The position numbers and the translations under genes are program-made. The notes below the pieces were generated by a model. It did no database searches. It had not been told where the DNA came from and was given only the letters and a program-made list of their open reading frames with translations. A stretch of 64,000 bases of DNA from Acidimicrobiia bacterium (lineage in GTDB: Bacteria > Actinomycetota > Acidimicrobiia > Acidimicrobiales > CAIXPF01), in assembly GCA_947476745.1 (NCBI GenBank), contig CANJRG010000002.1, positions 248,001 to 312,000 on the forward strand, given 5' to 3'. Of the stretch, positions 27,459 to 36,178 are shown one piece after another (the first letter of the stretch is position 1; each line of letters starts with the position of its first letter).

Positions 27459-27781
27459 CGGCAACGACCCGACCGAACCCACCCGAACCCGACCGAAACC
27501 CGACCCGGCCGAACCCGACCGAACCCGACCCGACCGGCCCGACCCGACCCGACCCGACCCGACCGGCCCGACCGTCGAGGCCGAAACCCGGCTGGCGAGA
27601 CCGGCCGACCGTCCAGGCCGAAACCCGGCCGGCCAGACAGAGCGAACGTGGCGTCGGACGCGGCACGACCCGGCCGGGCCGACGAGTGTCGGTTCGGCCG
27701 GGCCGTGGGCGTTGGCGATCCGCTATCGGCGGTGCGGGGCGCCACCTTCTCCGTACGGGCCGCAGGCGAAGCAGAGTGGGG
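27459..27781. other. Low-complexity gap with GC-rich tandem motifs
   Basis: No gene is seen in these 323 bases. From about 27470 to 27565 it consists of imperfect repeats of cccgacc and cccgaac units. A direct repeat follows around 27576-27634 (gaggccgaaacccggc and caggccgaaacccggc). It separates convergent genes and may end transcription, but no clear hairpin is evident. Confidence 0.7.
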
Positions 27782-28891
27782 TCAGCGAGCGCCGAGGAGC
27801 AGCTCCGCCGGCTGGGTCATCGGCTCGGTCTCCCAGGCCTTCAGCTGCGGCAGGCAGTGCTCGGCGAAGCAGCGCAGGTTGCGCTCGGCCTCGGCCCACG
27901 GCATGCCGGCGTAGGAGGTCTGCACCATCACGCCGTTGTTGTCGATCACGCTGTGGATGTAACGCAGCTTGTCCATCACCTGGTCGGGCGTACCGATCGG
28001 CATGAGCTGGGCGAACGCCTCCGCCGCGCCGTTGGTGCCGTGGCGGTCGATGAACTTGCCCACGTTGGCGTAGAAGTCGTAGCCCTTGGCCTTGCCGAAG
28101 TGCTCGGCGGCCATCTCGTAGTGCCGCATGGCGGTGTGGTAGTAGGCCTGCACGTACTGGTTGCCGAGCGTCTGGGCCCGGTCCTCGCTCTCGTCGACGA
28201 AGAAGAACCCGCCGCACAACGGCTTGGGCCGCGGCTGGCCGGGGTTCACCCGGTCCCAGGTCTGGTAGTACATCTCGAAGTCCTGGGCCACGACCTCCCA
28301 CGGCTTCTGGGGGATGACCAGCATGCCGACACCGAGGTTGGCCATGATTTCGACCGACTCGGGCGACACCGCGGCGGCGTAGGTTCGGCCCTTGAAGGAC
28401 TTGAACGGACGGGGCCGGATGTCGCGGCGAGGCTGCTGCACGGTGGCGCCACCCTCGATATAGCCGTTCTCCAGGCCACCCATGACCAACTCGGCATATT
28501 CGACGAAGGTCTCACGGGCCTCGTTCATGTCGAGGCGGAACCCGTCGTACTCGACCTTGCCCAGACCCCGGCCGAAACCGAGGATCATCCGGCCGTCGGA
28601 GAGATGGTCCAGCATGGCGATCTGCTCGGTCACCCGGACCGGGTCGTGCCAGGGCAGCACGATGACCATCGAACCCAACTGCACCCGCTCGGTCTTGGCC
28701 GCCATGTAGGTGAGGAACTGCACCGGGTCGGGCGACATGGTGTAGTCGGTGAAGTGGTGCTCCACCGTCCATACCGAGTCGAACCCGAGCGGCTCGGCGA
28801 GCAGCGCCATGCGCACCTCCTCCTGCCACACCTCGCGGTCCGAGAGAGCGTCAAAGGGATTCTGGAACAACGAGGCGTATCCGACGTGCAT
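27782..28891 (-). CDS. Luciferase-like flavin-dependent oxidoreductase (LLM class)
   Basis: 369 residues. The bacterial-luciferase TIM-barrel pattern is clear: EEVRMALLAEPLGFDSVWTVEHHF, then MIVLPWHDPVRVTEQIAMLDHLSDGR and GFGRGLGKVEYDGF. Members use FMN or F420 to oxidise or hydroxylate organic substrates. The substrate is unknown; the next gene encodes an MCR-related protein, transcribed divergently. The ATG at 28891 is six bases after TACCGT, so five extra upstream codons are rejected. Confidence 0.9.
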   Translation of the reverse strand: MHVGYASLFQNPFDALSDREVWQEEVRMALLAEPLGFDSVWTVEHHFTDYTMSPDPVQFLTYMAAKTERVQLGSMVIVLPWHDPVRVTEQIAMLDHLSDGRMILGFGRGLGKVEYDGFRLDMNEARETFVEYAELVMGGLENGYIEGGATVQQPRRDIRPRPFKSFKGRTYAAAVSPESVEIMANLGVGMLVIPQKPWEVVAQDFEMYYQTWDRVNPGQPRPKPLCGGFFFVDESEDRAQTLGNQYVQAYYHTAMRHYEMAAEHFGKAKGYDFYANVGKFIDRHGTNGAAEAFAQLMPIGTPDQVMDKLRYIHSVIDNNGVMVQTSYAGMPWAEAERNLRCFAEHCLPQLKAWETEPMTQPAELLLGAR

Positions 28892-28897
28892 GGCCGC

Positions 28898-28903
28898 ACG
28901 GTA
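28898..28903 (-). promoter_or_regulatory. Leaderless -10 box TACCGT
   Basis: On the minus strand TACCGT ends six bases before the ATG at 28891; no ribosome site. Confidence 0.42.
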
Positions 28904-29006
28904 CAAGACGTGTCCCGGCGGCGCACCGGAAACCTACCGGCGGTTCGAAACCTGCACGACCCGACTCGTAGCATCACCGGTCACGTCTCGCTGATGGAGG
29001 TTGCAC

Positions 29007-30146
29007 GTGGGTCCGTTGCACGGGTTGAAGATCGTCGAGTTGTTCTGCATCGGGCCCGGCCCCTACGCCGGCATGCTGCTGTCGGACATGGGCGCCGACG
29101 TGGTGCTGGTGGACCGCTCCGAGGAGGTGGACTACGGCTACCCCGATTATGCGTACCGCTACATGTACCGCAACCGACGCTCGATCCGGCTCGATCTGAA
29201 GTCCACGGAAGGCCGTGAAGCCGTCCTGCGGCTGGTGGAAGAAGCCGACGGGCTGATCGAGGGGTTCCGCCCCGGGGTCGCCGAGCGGCTCGGCCTCGGC
29301 CCCGACGACTGCCTGGCCCGCAACCCCCGCCTGGTCTACGGCCGGATGACCGGCTGGGGCCAGGAGGGACCGCTCGCCGGGCGGGCCGGCTTCGACATCA
29401 ACTTCATGTCCACCACCGGCGGCCTGTGGGCCATCGGCGACGAGGACCGGCCGCCGGTCCCGCCGCTGATCCTGGCCGGCGACTTCGGCGGCGGCGGTGT
29501 GTTCCTGGCCCTGGGCATGACCGCAGCGTTGCTCGAGGCGGGCCGCTCGGGCAAGGGCCAGGTCGTCGACGCCGCCATCTCCGACGGCACGCTGAACCTG
29601 ATGACCTACTTCTACGGCAACCTGCACGGTGGCACCTGGGTCAACCAGCGCAAGGCCAACCTCGTCGACGGCGGCGACTGGCGTTACGGGGCCTGGGAGT
29701 GCGCCGACGGCAAGTACGTGTCGACCGCGCTGCTGCAGCCCAAGTTCCTGCGCAACTTCATCGCCAAGACCGGCATCGACTTCTCCGGGCTCGGTGATGG
29801 CAAGGACCGGGCCAACTTCCCGGCCTACCGCGAGCGCATGGCTGCGTTGTTCCGAACCCGCAGCCGCGACGAGTGGGCGGCACTGTTCGACGACGACGAC
29901 GACACCGTCATGCCGGTGATGGATCTGCTCGAGGCGCCGCTGCACCCGCAGAACGCCGACCGCGGTTCGTTCGTGGAGATCGACGGCACCACGCAACCCG
30001 CTCCTGCACCGCGCTTCAGTCGCACGCCGTCGGAGATCCGGCGTATCTCGCCCCGGCCCGGCCAGGGCGGCGAGGAGGCCCTGTCGGAGTGGGGCCTGTC
30101 CGCGGCCGAGCTGGCCGCGCTGCGCGACCAGGGCGCCTTCGGCTGA
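29007..30146 (+). CDS. MCR/AMACR-like family III protein with altered catalytic His
   Basis: 379 residues from a GTG with GGAGG six bases upstream. Overall it follows alpha-methylacyl-CoA racemase: [30 protein letters not shown] and AGDFGGGG with the catalytic Asp. The position of the MCR catalytic His, normally AGHDINY, reads AGFDINF. The family Asp region is VVDAAISDG. Without the His the standard 1,1-proton transfer should fail, so this may be a CoA-transferase or a racemase working by another route. A run of five Asp lies near residue 295. Confidence 0.88.
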   Translation: MGPLHGLKIVELFCIGPGPYAGMLLSDMGADVVLVDRSEEVDYGYPDYAYRYMYRNRRSIRLDLKSTEGREAVLRLVEEADGLIEGFRPGVAERLGLGPDDCLARNPRLVYGRMTGWGQEGPLAGRAGFDINFMSTTGGLWAIGDEDRPPVPPLILAGDFGGGGVFLALGMTAALLEAGRSGKGQVVDAAISDGTLNLMTYFYGNLHGGTWVNQRKANLVDGGDWRYGAWECADGKYVSTALLQPKFLRNFIAKTGIDFSGLGDGKDRANFPAYRERMAALFRTRSRDEWAALFDDDDDTVMPVMDLLEAPLHPQNADRGSFVEIDGTTQPAPAPRFSRTPSEIRRISPRPGQGGEEALSEWGLSAAELAALRDQGAFG

Positions 30147-30154
30147 ACGCGGGA

Positions 30155-30181
30155 GGGGCCCGGCGCAGCGCGCCGGGCCCC
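30155..30181. terminator. Bidirectional hairpin terminator
   Basis: Perfect 12-bp stem GGGGCCCGGCGC/GCGCCGGGCCCC with loop agc, between the convergent MCR-like and enoyl-CoA hydratase genes. Confidence 0.8.
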
Positions 30182-30205
30182 TGTCGGACACACGGTTCGC
30201 CCGGG

Positions 30206-31012
30206 TCAGCGGCCTTCGAAGGTCGGCTTGCGCTTCTCCCGCAGGGCCTGGACGCCCTCGCGGTGATCCGACGAGGTCAGGGTGATGGCCTCGGCGGTGG
30301 AGGCGTAGTCGAACGCCGCGGCGATGTCGAGGTCGAGCCCGCGGTACACCGCGGCCTTGGCCAGCGACAGCGCCAGGGGCGGGCCCTCGGCCAGGCGGGC
30401 CGCGAACGTGCGGGTCTCGGCCAGCAGCTCGTCGTGGGGAATGACCCGGCTGACCAGACCGATCCGTTCGGCCTCTGCGGCGTCGATGAGATCGCCGGTC
30501 CAGATCATCTCCAGCGCCTTGGCGATACCGACCGTTCGGGGCAGCAGGTAGGTGCCACCGGTGCCGGGGAACAGACCGATCTTGGCGAACACCTCGCCGA
30601 AACGGGCCCGGTCCGAGGCGAAGCGGATGTCGCACGCCAAGGCGATGTCGCAGCCCCCACCGGCGGCCACACCGTTGACCGCAGCGATCACCGGCTTCTC
30701 GCACTCGCGGACGGCCAGAACCATCTTCTGGGTCTGCTTCAGCCACAGACGACGGTCGAACGGGCCGGGAGGGCCGCCGTAGAGCCGGTCCCCCGACTCG
30801 CCGAGCTGGCGCACGTCGCCACCGGCGGAGAAGCCGCGACCGGCACCGGTGATGATGACGACCCGTACCGACCGGTCGGTATTGGCCTCGTGCAACGCCG
30901 CGATGGTGTCGGCCTGGATGCCCTTGGACATCGGGTTGAGCTTCTCGGGCTCGTTGAGGGTGATGGTGGCGATGTGGTCGGCCACCTCGTAGATCACCGA
31001 TTCGTAGCTCAT
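30206..31012 (-). CDS. Enoyl-CoA hydratase/isomerase family (crotonase)
   Basis: 268 residues. Seen: oxyanion-hole GFSAGGDVRQ (about 60-69) and VNGVAAGGGCDIALACD (about 113-129), then FGEVFAKIGLFPGTGGTYLLPR and ALEMIWTGD. Aligned to rat hydratase, the Glu164 position is kept (ALEM) but Glu144 seems replaced by Phe, with a Glu two residues earlier. It may thus be an isomerase, hydrolase or non-canonical hydratase. Last gene of the six-gene minus-strand operon, eight bases after the methyltransferase; GAGGA is seven bases before the ATG. Confidence 0.9.
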   Translation of the reverse strand: MSYESVIYEVADHIATITLNEPEKLNPMSKGIQADTIAALHEANTDRSVRVVIITGAGRGFSAGGDVRQLGESGDRLYGGPPGPFDRRLWLKQTQKMVLAVRECEKPVIAAVNGVAAGGGCDIALACDIRFASDRARFGEVFAKIGLFPGTGGTYLLPRTVGIAKALEMIWTGDLIDAAEAERIGLVSRVIPHDELLAETRTFAARLAEGPPLALSLAKAAVYRGLDLDIAAAFDYASTAEAITLTSSDHREGVQALREKRKPTFEGR

Positions 31013-31020
31013 GGTGGTCC

Positions 31021-32109
31021 TCAGCCGACCGGCGGCTTGGCCGACAGCCAGTAGTCATTGGTGCGGTCGTGGGGGGCGTTGGCCCGCTCGGTGGCCACGA
31101 AGCCGGCCGCGGCGAGCCGCTCCTGGATCTGCTCGCGACCCCAGGCCGCGCCGACCCCCTCGCCGCCCGGTGCGGCGAGGGACACCTGCATGCAGTGCAT
31201 GGTCGACACCGAGTACAGGAACGGTGCGTGCGTACGGCCGTGGTTGTCGTGCACGTGGGTCGAGGCGTTCGGCTCCACACACAGGTAGCGGCCACCAGGC
31301 CGCAGCGCGACGTAGATGGCGGCGAACACCGGGTCGGGACGGGGCTGGTCGTGGATGGCGTCGAAGCTGGCGATCATGTCGAACGTCTCGTGCTGGTTCA
31401 TCTGGGCGGCATCGACCACCACGAAGTCCACGTTGGTGTTGCCGAGCTGCGCAGCCTCGCCGCGACCCCGGCCGATCGCCTCCTCGGAGATGTCGAACCC
31501 GGTGAAACGGCTGTTGGGGAACGCCTGCCCGAGGATGTTCACCGCGTGGCCCGACCCACAGCCGACGTCGGCGAAGGCGATGCCGGTGTTCAGGGCGTCC
31601 TGCAGGCCGGGAATCTGCGGTACCACGTGCTGCAGCAGGCCGTTGTCGAAGCGCTGGGCGGACACCTCGGCCATCAGCCGGTGGAACGACGTGTACTTGG
31701 TGTACGGCACGCCCTCCCCGGTGCGGAACGACTCGACGACGTCGTCCTCGACCTTGCCCATCTGGCCGATGAACTGCAGCCCGTTGGACAGGTTCAACGT
31801 GCCGGCGGCCCGGGTCAGCAGGCCGGCGTGCTCGGCCGGCAGGCGGTAGAGGCCGGTCTCGGGGTCGTGATCGACGATGCCGCCGACGGTGACGGCGTTG
31901 AGCCACTCCTGCACCGGGCGCACGTGCAGTCCAGCGGCGGTCGCGATGTCCTGTGCCGTCGACGGAGGCAGGGCGGCCATGACGTCGAACAGCCCGGTGC
32001 GATGGCCGAGCGAGCACATGAGCGCCATGGCGCCGCCGTTCATGACGGACACCATCTGGTTGAGGAAGGCCTTGGCCCGGTCTTTGTCGAAACTGGTGGC
32101 GGTGGTCAC
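31021..32109 (-). CDS. SAM-dependent methyltransferase with winged-helix N-domain
   Basis: 362 residues from a GTG. The N-terminal ~85 residues (ALMCSLGHRTGLFDVMAAL ... GIVDHDPETGLYRL) resemble the dimerisation/winged-helix part of small-molecule O-methyltransferases. The SAM site is FADVGCGSGHAV (about 185-196), followed by FTGFDISEEAI and ASFDAIHD. Probably acts on a phenolic or other small substrate in the same operon as the Rieske dioxygenase; the target is unknown. It lies 66 bases after the CoA-transferase and eight before the hydratase. Confidence 0.87.
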   Translation of the reverse strand: MTTATSFDKDRAKAFLNQMVSVMNGGAMALMCSLGHRTGLFDVMAALPPSTAQDIATAAGLHVRPVQEWLNAVTVGGIVDHDPETGLYRLPAEHAGLLTRAAGTLNLSNGLQFIGQMGKVEDDVVESFRTGEGVPYTKYTSFHRLMAEVSAQRFDNGLLQHVVPQIPGLQDALNTGIAFADVGCGSGHAVNILGQAFPNSRFTGFDISEEAIGRGRGEAAQLGNTNVDFVVVDAAQMNQHETFDMIASFDAIHDQPRPDPVFAAIYVALRPGGRYLCVEPNASTHVHDNHGRTHAPFLYSVSTMHCMQVSLAAPGGEGVGAAWGREQIQERLAAAGFVATERANAPHDRTNDYWLSAKPPVG

Positions 32110-32175
32110 GCCCCCAGCCTGCCGGTTATGGACGCGCCCCGCCAGTCGTTCGGGGCGCGGGCACCGGCGCGGGGC

Positions 32176-33357
32176 TCAGCCGGCCTCGCCCAGCAATACC
32201 CCGGCGGGCACTTCGGCAGGGTCGCGGCCCAGCCAGTCGGCCAGCACCTCGGCGTTGTGCTCGCCCCGGTGGGCGGCGGGGCCGGCCACCTCGGTGGCCA
32301 GCGTCGAGAACCGTTGCGGCGCCCGCATCACCCGCCGGGTCGAGCCGGCCCGGTCGTCCACGCTCACCAGGGTCCGCCGGGCGGCCAGGGTCGGCGAGTC
32401 GTACACCTCGCCCGCCCTCTTGACGTCGCCCCAGGCCAGGTTGGCGGCGTCGAGCGCGGCGTACAACGCCGCGCGGTCGGTGAAGGAGTCGAACCAGGAC
32501 TGCGCCGCAGCCTGCCGGGCGTCGATCTTGTCCTGCAGCGCCGGGCCGGCCGGCGTCGGCTCAGCCATTGCGTGGACCCGGATGAGCTGCCGCCACACCA
32601 GCTTGAGGTCGCCGCCGGCGAGCAGGATCGGCCCGGTGGGGGTGTCCCACAGCACCCCACCCACGTTGTCGGGCTCCATACCGTCGAGCATGGCGTGGCC
32701 GTAGTCGTCGGTGAAGCACATGGCGTCGATCATGGCGATGTCGATGTACTGGCCCTCACCGGTGCGTTCCCGGTGGTACAGCGCGGTCAGCAGCCCGACC
32801 AGCCCGTGCAGGCCCGAGTAGGTGTCGGCGAAACCCTGGGCGGGGTCGGTCGGGGGCTGGCCGCTGAAGGCGCTCTGGCGGGCGATCAGGCCCGACTCGG
32901 CGTGCAGCACCGAGGCGTAGGCGGCGCGCTGCGACTCGGGCCCACCCTGGCCGAACCCGCTGATCGACAGCATGATCAGCCGCCGGTTGCGCGCCGACAG
33001 CGCGGCGAAGTCGAGACCGAAACGGGCGAGTACCCCGGGACGGAAGTTCTCCACCACGATGTCGGCCGCGGCGGCGAGATCGGCAACGAGTTCGGGTCCA
33101 CCCGGCGCAGTGAGATCGACGCACACGTTGCGCTTGCCGGCGTTCTGTTGGGTGAAATAGCCGGAGATCCCGGCGATCTCGTGCCCGAAGGTCCGCGTCA
33201 GGTCGCCTTCGGGCGGCTCGACCTTGACCACCTCCGCCCCGAGGTCGGCCAGGATCCGGCCCACGAAGGGGCCGGCCAGGACCCGGGACAGGTCGAGCAC
33301 ACGCAGGCCTGCGAGCGGCGAGCGGGAACCGGTGGAGGAGGGATCGTTCGTGGCCAT
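32176..33357 (-). CDS. CaiB/BaiF family III CoA-transferase
   Basis: 393 residues. LAGLRVLDLSRVLAGPFVG, ILADLGAEVVKVEPP, VENFRPGVLARFGLD, SGFGQGGP and the family Asp in YIDIAMIDA make the family certain. It probably loads CoA onto, or moves it between, intermediates of the surrounding operon. The start is ATG 33357; an in-frame GTG directly precedes it. No Shine-Dalgarno is visible. It lies 67 bases after the SDR gene. Confidence 0.92.
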   Translation of the reverse strand: MATNDPSSTGSRSPLAGLRVLDLSRVLAGPFVGRILADLGAEVVKVEPPEGDLTRTFGHEIAGISGYFTQQNAGKRNVCVDLTAPGGPELVADLAAAADIVVENFRPGVLARFGLDFAALSARNRRLIMLSISGFGQGGPESQRAAYASVLHAESGLIARQSAFSGQPPTDPAQGFADTYSGLHGLVGLLTALYHRERTGEGQYIDIAMIDAMCFTDDYGHAMLDGMEPDNVGGVLWDTPTGPILLAGGDLKLVWRQLIRVHAMAEPTPAGPALQDKIDARQAAAQSWFDSFTDRAALYAALDAANLAWGDVKRAGEVYDSPTLAARRTLVSVDDRAGSTRRVMRAPQRFSTLATEVAGPAAHRGEHNAEVLADWLGRDPAEVPAGVLLGEAG

Positions 33358-33424
33358 CACGTGCGATCTTCGCGCACCGGCATCCGCCCGGCCCGGCAGG
33401 ACCCGGCCCGGCAGGGCAGGCGGC

Positions 33425-34210
33425 TCAGCGCGGCATGGCGAAGCCGCCGGACACGCTGAGCACCTGTCCGGTGAGCTGGCGGGCCTGGGCCGAGGCGAGG
33501 AACACCACCGACCAGGCGATGTCCACGGCCTCGGACCGGCGACGCAGCGGGATGCCCGACTCGATGTTGCGGATCTGGCTGTCGCCCATCTTGATGTCGG
33601 CCTGCCACAGGCTGTGCTCGCCGATGGTGCCCTCGTCGGGGATGACCAGGCCCGGGCACACGGTGTTGGCCCGGATGCCGAAGCGCCCGTATTCCTTGGC
33701 GATGGTCCGGGTGAAGGACATGACGCCGGCCTTCATGCCGCCGTAGTCGGCCATCCGGAACTCACCGAACCCGGCGTCGCTGGAGATCGACACGATCGCC
33801 CCCTCCCGCCGCTCGACCATACCGGGCAGCACGGCGCGGGTGGCGTTGAGGGTGGGGAAGAAATTCAGCCGGTAGGCCTGCTCCCACCGCTCGGGGGTCA
33901 GGTCGAGGAAGAACTCGGCGGTGCCGTTCCAGCCGACGTTGTTGACCAGCACCGACACCGGGCCGAGATCGGCGCCCGCCGCGACGGCTGCGGCGGCGGT
34001 GGCCTCGACGTCGGTGAGATCGACGGTATAGGCAGTGGAGCGGCCTCCGGCGTCGTTGATCTCGCCGACGGTGCGGCGGGCCATCGACTCGTCCCGATCG
34101 AACACCGCCACCACCGCGCCCTCCCGGGCGAACTCCTGGGAGATGGCCCGTCCGATGTTGGACGCACCGCCGGTCACGATCACGACGCGGTCACGCAGTC
34201 CGAGATCCAT
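33425..34210 (-). CDS. SDR family dehydrogenase, probably for the ring-dioxygenase product
   Basis: 261 residues. Seen: TGGASNIGRAI, VNNVG in place of NNAG, Ser in VSISSDAG, YGGMKAG with catalytic Tyr and Lys, and TGQVLSVSGGFAMPR at the end. The gene follows the Rieske alpha and beta genes by 85 bases on the same strand, so a cis-dihydrodiol dehydrogenase role is a reasonable inference. AAAGG is about nine bases before the ATG at 34210; three upstream codons (MFS) are not favoured. Confidence 0.9.
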   Translation of the reverse strand: MDLGLRDRVVIVTGGASNIGRAISQEFAREGAVVAVFDRDESMARRTVGEINDAGGRSTAYTVDLTDVEATAAAAVAAGADLGPVSVLVNNVGWNGTAEFFLDLTPERWEQAYRLNFFPTLNATRAVLPGMVERREGAIVSISSDAGFGEFRMADYGGMKAGVMSFTRTIAKEYGRFGIRANTVCPGLVIPDEGTIGEHSLWQADIKMGDSQIRNIESGIPLRRRSEAVDIAWSVVFLASAQARQLTGQVLSVSGGFAMPR

Positions 34211-34295
34211 GGAGAACACCTTTCAATCGGCGCGGCACCGCAACGGCGGCGACGCGCAGGTTCACAACAGGGCAGGGGTTACAACGAGGCCGGGG

Positions 34296-34847
34296 TCACA
34301 GCAGGAACGTGAGGTTGGGCTGGGGCTCGGAAGCCGTGACCAGCTCGACCGTCTTGGCCGCCATGCGCAACATCCCGTCGACACGGCGAAGACGGTAGGT
34401 GACCCGTCCGGGCCACAGCTGCAGCCGGGCGGTGGACTGCACCGCCAGCTCGTAGACCACCTGGGTGGCGGTCACCACGTACTCGTCGCCACCGCCATCA
34501 CCGCCATCACCGCCATCACCGCCGCTGCCATCGCCTGCCCGGCGGGCCTCGACGTTGGTCACCGCCCGGCACATCGGCGAGGCCGGGGTCTGGGAATGTC
34601 GCTTTCCGGTCTGCAACTGACGGATCCGTGTAGCCAGACGAGCCCGGTTGTCGTTGATGTAGGACAGCCCCGCCGCCGGGTCACCGAGCGCAGGCCCCGC
34701 AGGAACCCAGTAATGCATGTCCTCGGTGACCAGCGCCTCCCACTCGCCGTACTGCGAGGTATCGGCAAGGCGCGCCTCGTGAAACACGAAGGCCTCGATC
34801 TCGCGCCGTTCGGCCTCGCCCACCTGCTGCGTCGGCCCGCCGCTCAT
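34296..34847 (-). CDS. Aromatic-ring-hydroxylating dioxygenase beta subunit
   Basis: 183 residues. The NTF2-like fold of ring-dioxygenase beta subunits is clear: EIEAFVFHEARLADTSQYGEW, DMHYWVPAG, YINDNRARLATRIRQL and RLQLWPGRVTYRLRR. It gives structural support to the alpha subunit. Its ATG overlaps the alpha stop by four bases (ATGA). An insert of about 18 residues made of Gly and Asp (about 115-133) comes from a 9-bp DNA repeat and sits where the family has a short loop. Confidence 0.92.
   Translation of the reverse strand: MSGGPTQQVGEAERREIEAFVFHEARLADTSQYGEWEALVTEDMHYWVPAGPALGDPAAGLSYINDNRARLATRIRQLQTGKRHSQTPASPMCRAVTNVEARRAGDGSGGDGGDGGDGGGDEYVVTATQVVYELAVQSTARLQLWPGRVTYRLRRVDGMLRMAAKTVELVTASEPQPNLTFLL
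34491..34517. repeat. 9-bp coding tandem repeat (Gly-Gly-Asp) in the dioxygenase beta gene
   Basis: Unit accgccatc, three perfect copies plus degenerate flanking copies. On the minus strand it encodes repeated GGD in frame, so copy-number change would lengthen or shorten the loop without a frameshift. Confidence 0.9.
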
Positions 34848-36109
34848 CGAGCCATCACCGTCCGATACTGACGCCAGAAGCCGCGGTTGGTGGTCTCGTC
34901 GGAGATGAGCGCGGCGCGGCGCCCGTCCGCGCGACGTTCCTCGCGGCCCAGACCGCGGCTCATGTCCACCCAGCCACGCCGGACCCCGGCGTCGTGGACA
35001 CCGAGACCGGACATCGCCAACTGCATCCGCTCGGCGGTCACCGCGTCGTCGGGCACGATGAACGCCCCCGGCCCCATCGCCGCCTCGGACTGGCGCAACA
35101 GGCGCCGGTTGAACGACTCGTCGACGCCCTCGAGCTGCACCGCGGTGTGCCACTGGACCATGCGATCGGGCGCCACCGGCTCGATGATGGCGATGTTCAG
35201 CTCGCCGAGGAACAGGTTGGGGAAGATCAGCCCGTGCGGTGGCCCGTCCCACAGCAACCGGCCCGCGGCCTCGACCCCGCGGGCCTGCTCCAACGCCGCG
35301 CAGTAGCCGGGCACCTTGTCACGGCTCGCCCCGAGCCAGGCCAGCTCCCGGCGATAGCTCGGCCGGAAGTCGAGCTCGACGTGCCCCTCGCCCCAGTCCA
35401 CCGCCAGGGACTGGTTGCCGGTCTCACCGCCGAGGACGGTCTCCTGGTAGTACGTGTCGGGCGCCGAGGAGACCATCGAGGCGTGCACCCAGTTGAGGTG
35501 GTAGCCGTCGTTGTCGCTCTCGGGCCACATCTTCCAGTTCGAGCCGACGGCATGGCCGAGCCAGTTCGGCCCGAGGGTGATCGAGTCGCTCGGCGACAGG
35601 TCGCACAGCCGGTCGATCATGTCGGTCCCGCCGACCCCGAGATGGCCGGACAACGGCCCGGCCGACCCGTCGAGGTTGGCAAAGACGAAGCCGCGGTAGC
35701 TCTCGACCTGACCAGCCCGGTCCAGGCCGAGCTCGGCATGGTCCTTCTCGAACCCGGCGGGATACGGGACCGCCCGCAGGGCCCCGTCGAGGCCGAAGTT
35801 CCAGGCGTGGTAGGTGCACTGGAAGGAGCTGTCACGACCGCGATGTTCCCAGCACAACGCCGTGCCGCGATGCGAGCAGCGGTTGGCCAGCACGTTCAAG
35901 GCCTCGGACCGGTCCCGCACCAGGATCATGGGCTCACGGCCGATACGACGGGTCACCCACTGGCCGGGCTCGGCGACCTCGCTCTCATGGCCGACGAACA
36001 CCCAGCCCCGGGTGAAGATCTGCCGCATTTCCTCGGCGAACACGCCCGGGTCGCCGTAGAGACTGCCGTGGACCTGGTCAGCACCGACGAGCTCGTGATA
36101 GGCGTGCAT
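34844..36109 (-). CDS. Rieske [2Fe-2S] aromatic-ring-hydroxylating dioxygenase alpha subunit
   Basis: 421 residues. Rieske ligands are seen as CSH (about 87-89) and CTYH (about 107-110). The mononuclear iron His pair is in NDGYHLNWVHAS (about 208-219). Residues near GDPGVFAEEMRQIFTRGWVFVGHESE match the N-terminal block. It activates O2 and adds it to an aromatic or similar ring, with electrons from a ferredoxin and reductase that are not encoded nearby. First gene of the operon running to 30206. The ATG at 36109 is seven bases after TAGGGT. A 24-residue upstream extension of RFREGR repeats is rejected. Confidence 0.94.
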   Translation of the reverse strand: MHAYHELVGADQVHGSLYGDPGVFAEEMRQIFTRGWVFVGHESEVAEPGQWVTRRIGREPMILVRDRSEALNVLANRCSHRGTALCWEHRGRDSSFQCTYHAWNFGLDGALRAVPYPAGFEKDHAELGLDRAGQVESYRGFVFANLDGSAGPLSGHLGVGGTDMIDRLCDLSPSDSITLGPNWLGHAVGSNWKMWPESDNDGYHLNWVHASMVSSAPDTYYQETVLGGETGNQSLAVDWGEGHVELDFRPSYRRELAWLGASRDKVPGYCAALEQARGVEAAGRLLWDGPPHGLIFPNLFLGELNIAIIEPVAPDRMVQWHTAVQLEGVDESFNRRLLRQSEAAMGPGAFIVPDDAVTAERMQLAMSGLGVHDAGVRRGWVDMSRGLGREERRADGRRAALISDETTNRGFWRQYRTVMAR

Positions 36110-36116
36110 CGCCCGC

Positions 36117-36122
36117 ACCCTA
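36117..36122 (-). promoter_or_regulatory. Leaderless -10 box TAGGGT for the dioxygenase operon
   Basis: On the minus strand TAGGGT ends seven bases before the ATG at 36109. It is part of a duplicated 20-mer. Confidence 0.42.
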
Positions 36123-36178
36123 CCTTCCCGAAACCGTACCCGACCCGGCCGAAACCGCACCCTACCTTCCCGAAACCG
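36117..36178. repeat. Duplicated 20-mer in the dioxygenase promoter region
   Basis: accctaccttcccgaaaccg occurs at 36117-36136 and 36159-36178, 42 bases apart, with another gaaaccg between. Each copy contains one TAGGGT on the minus strand. Confidence 0.85.
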
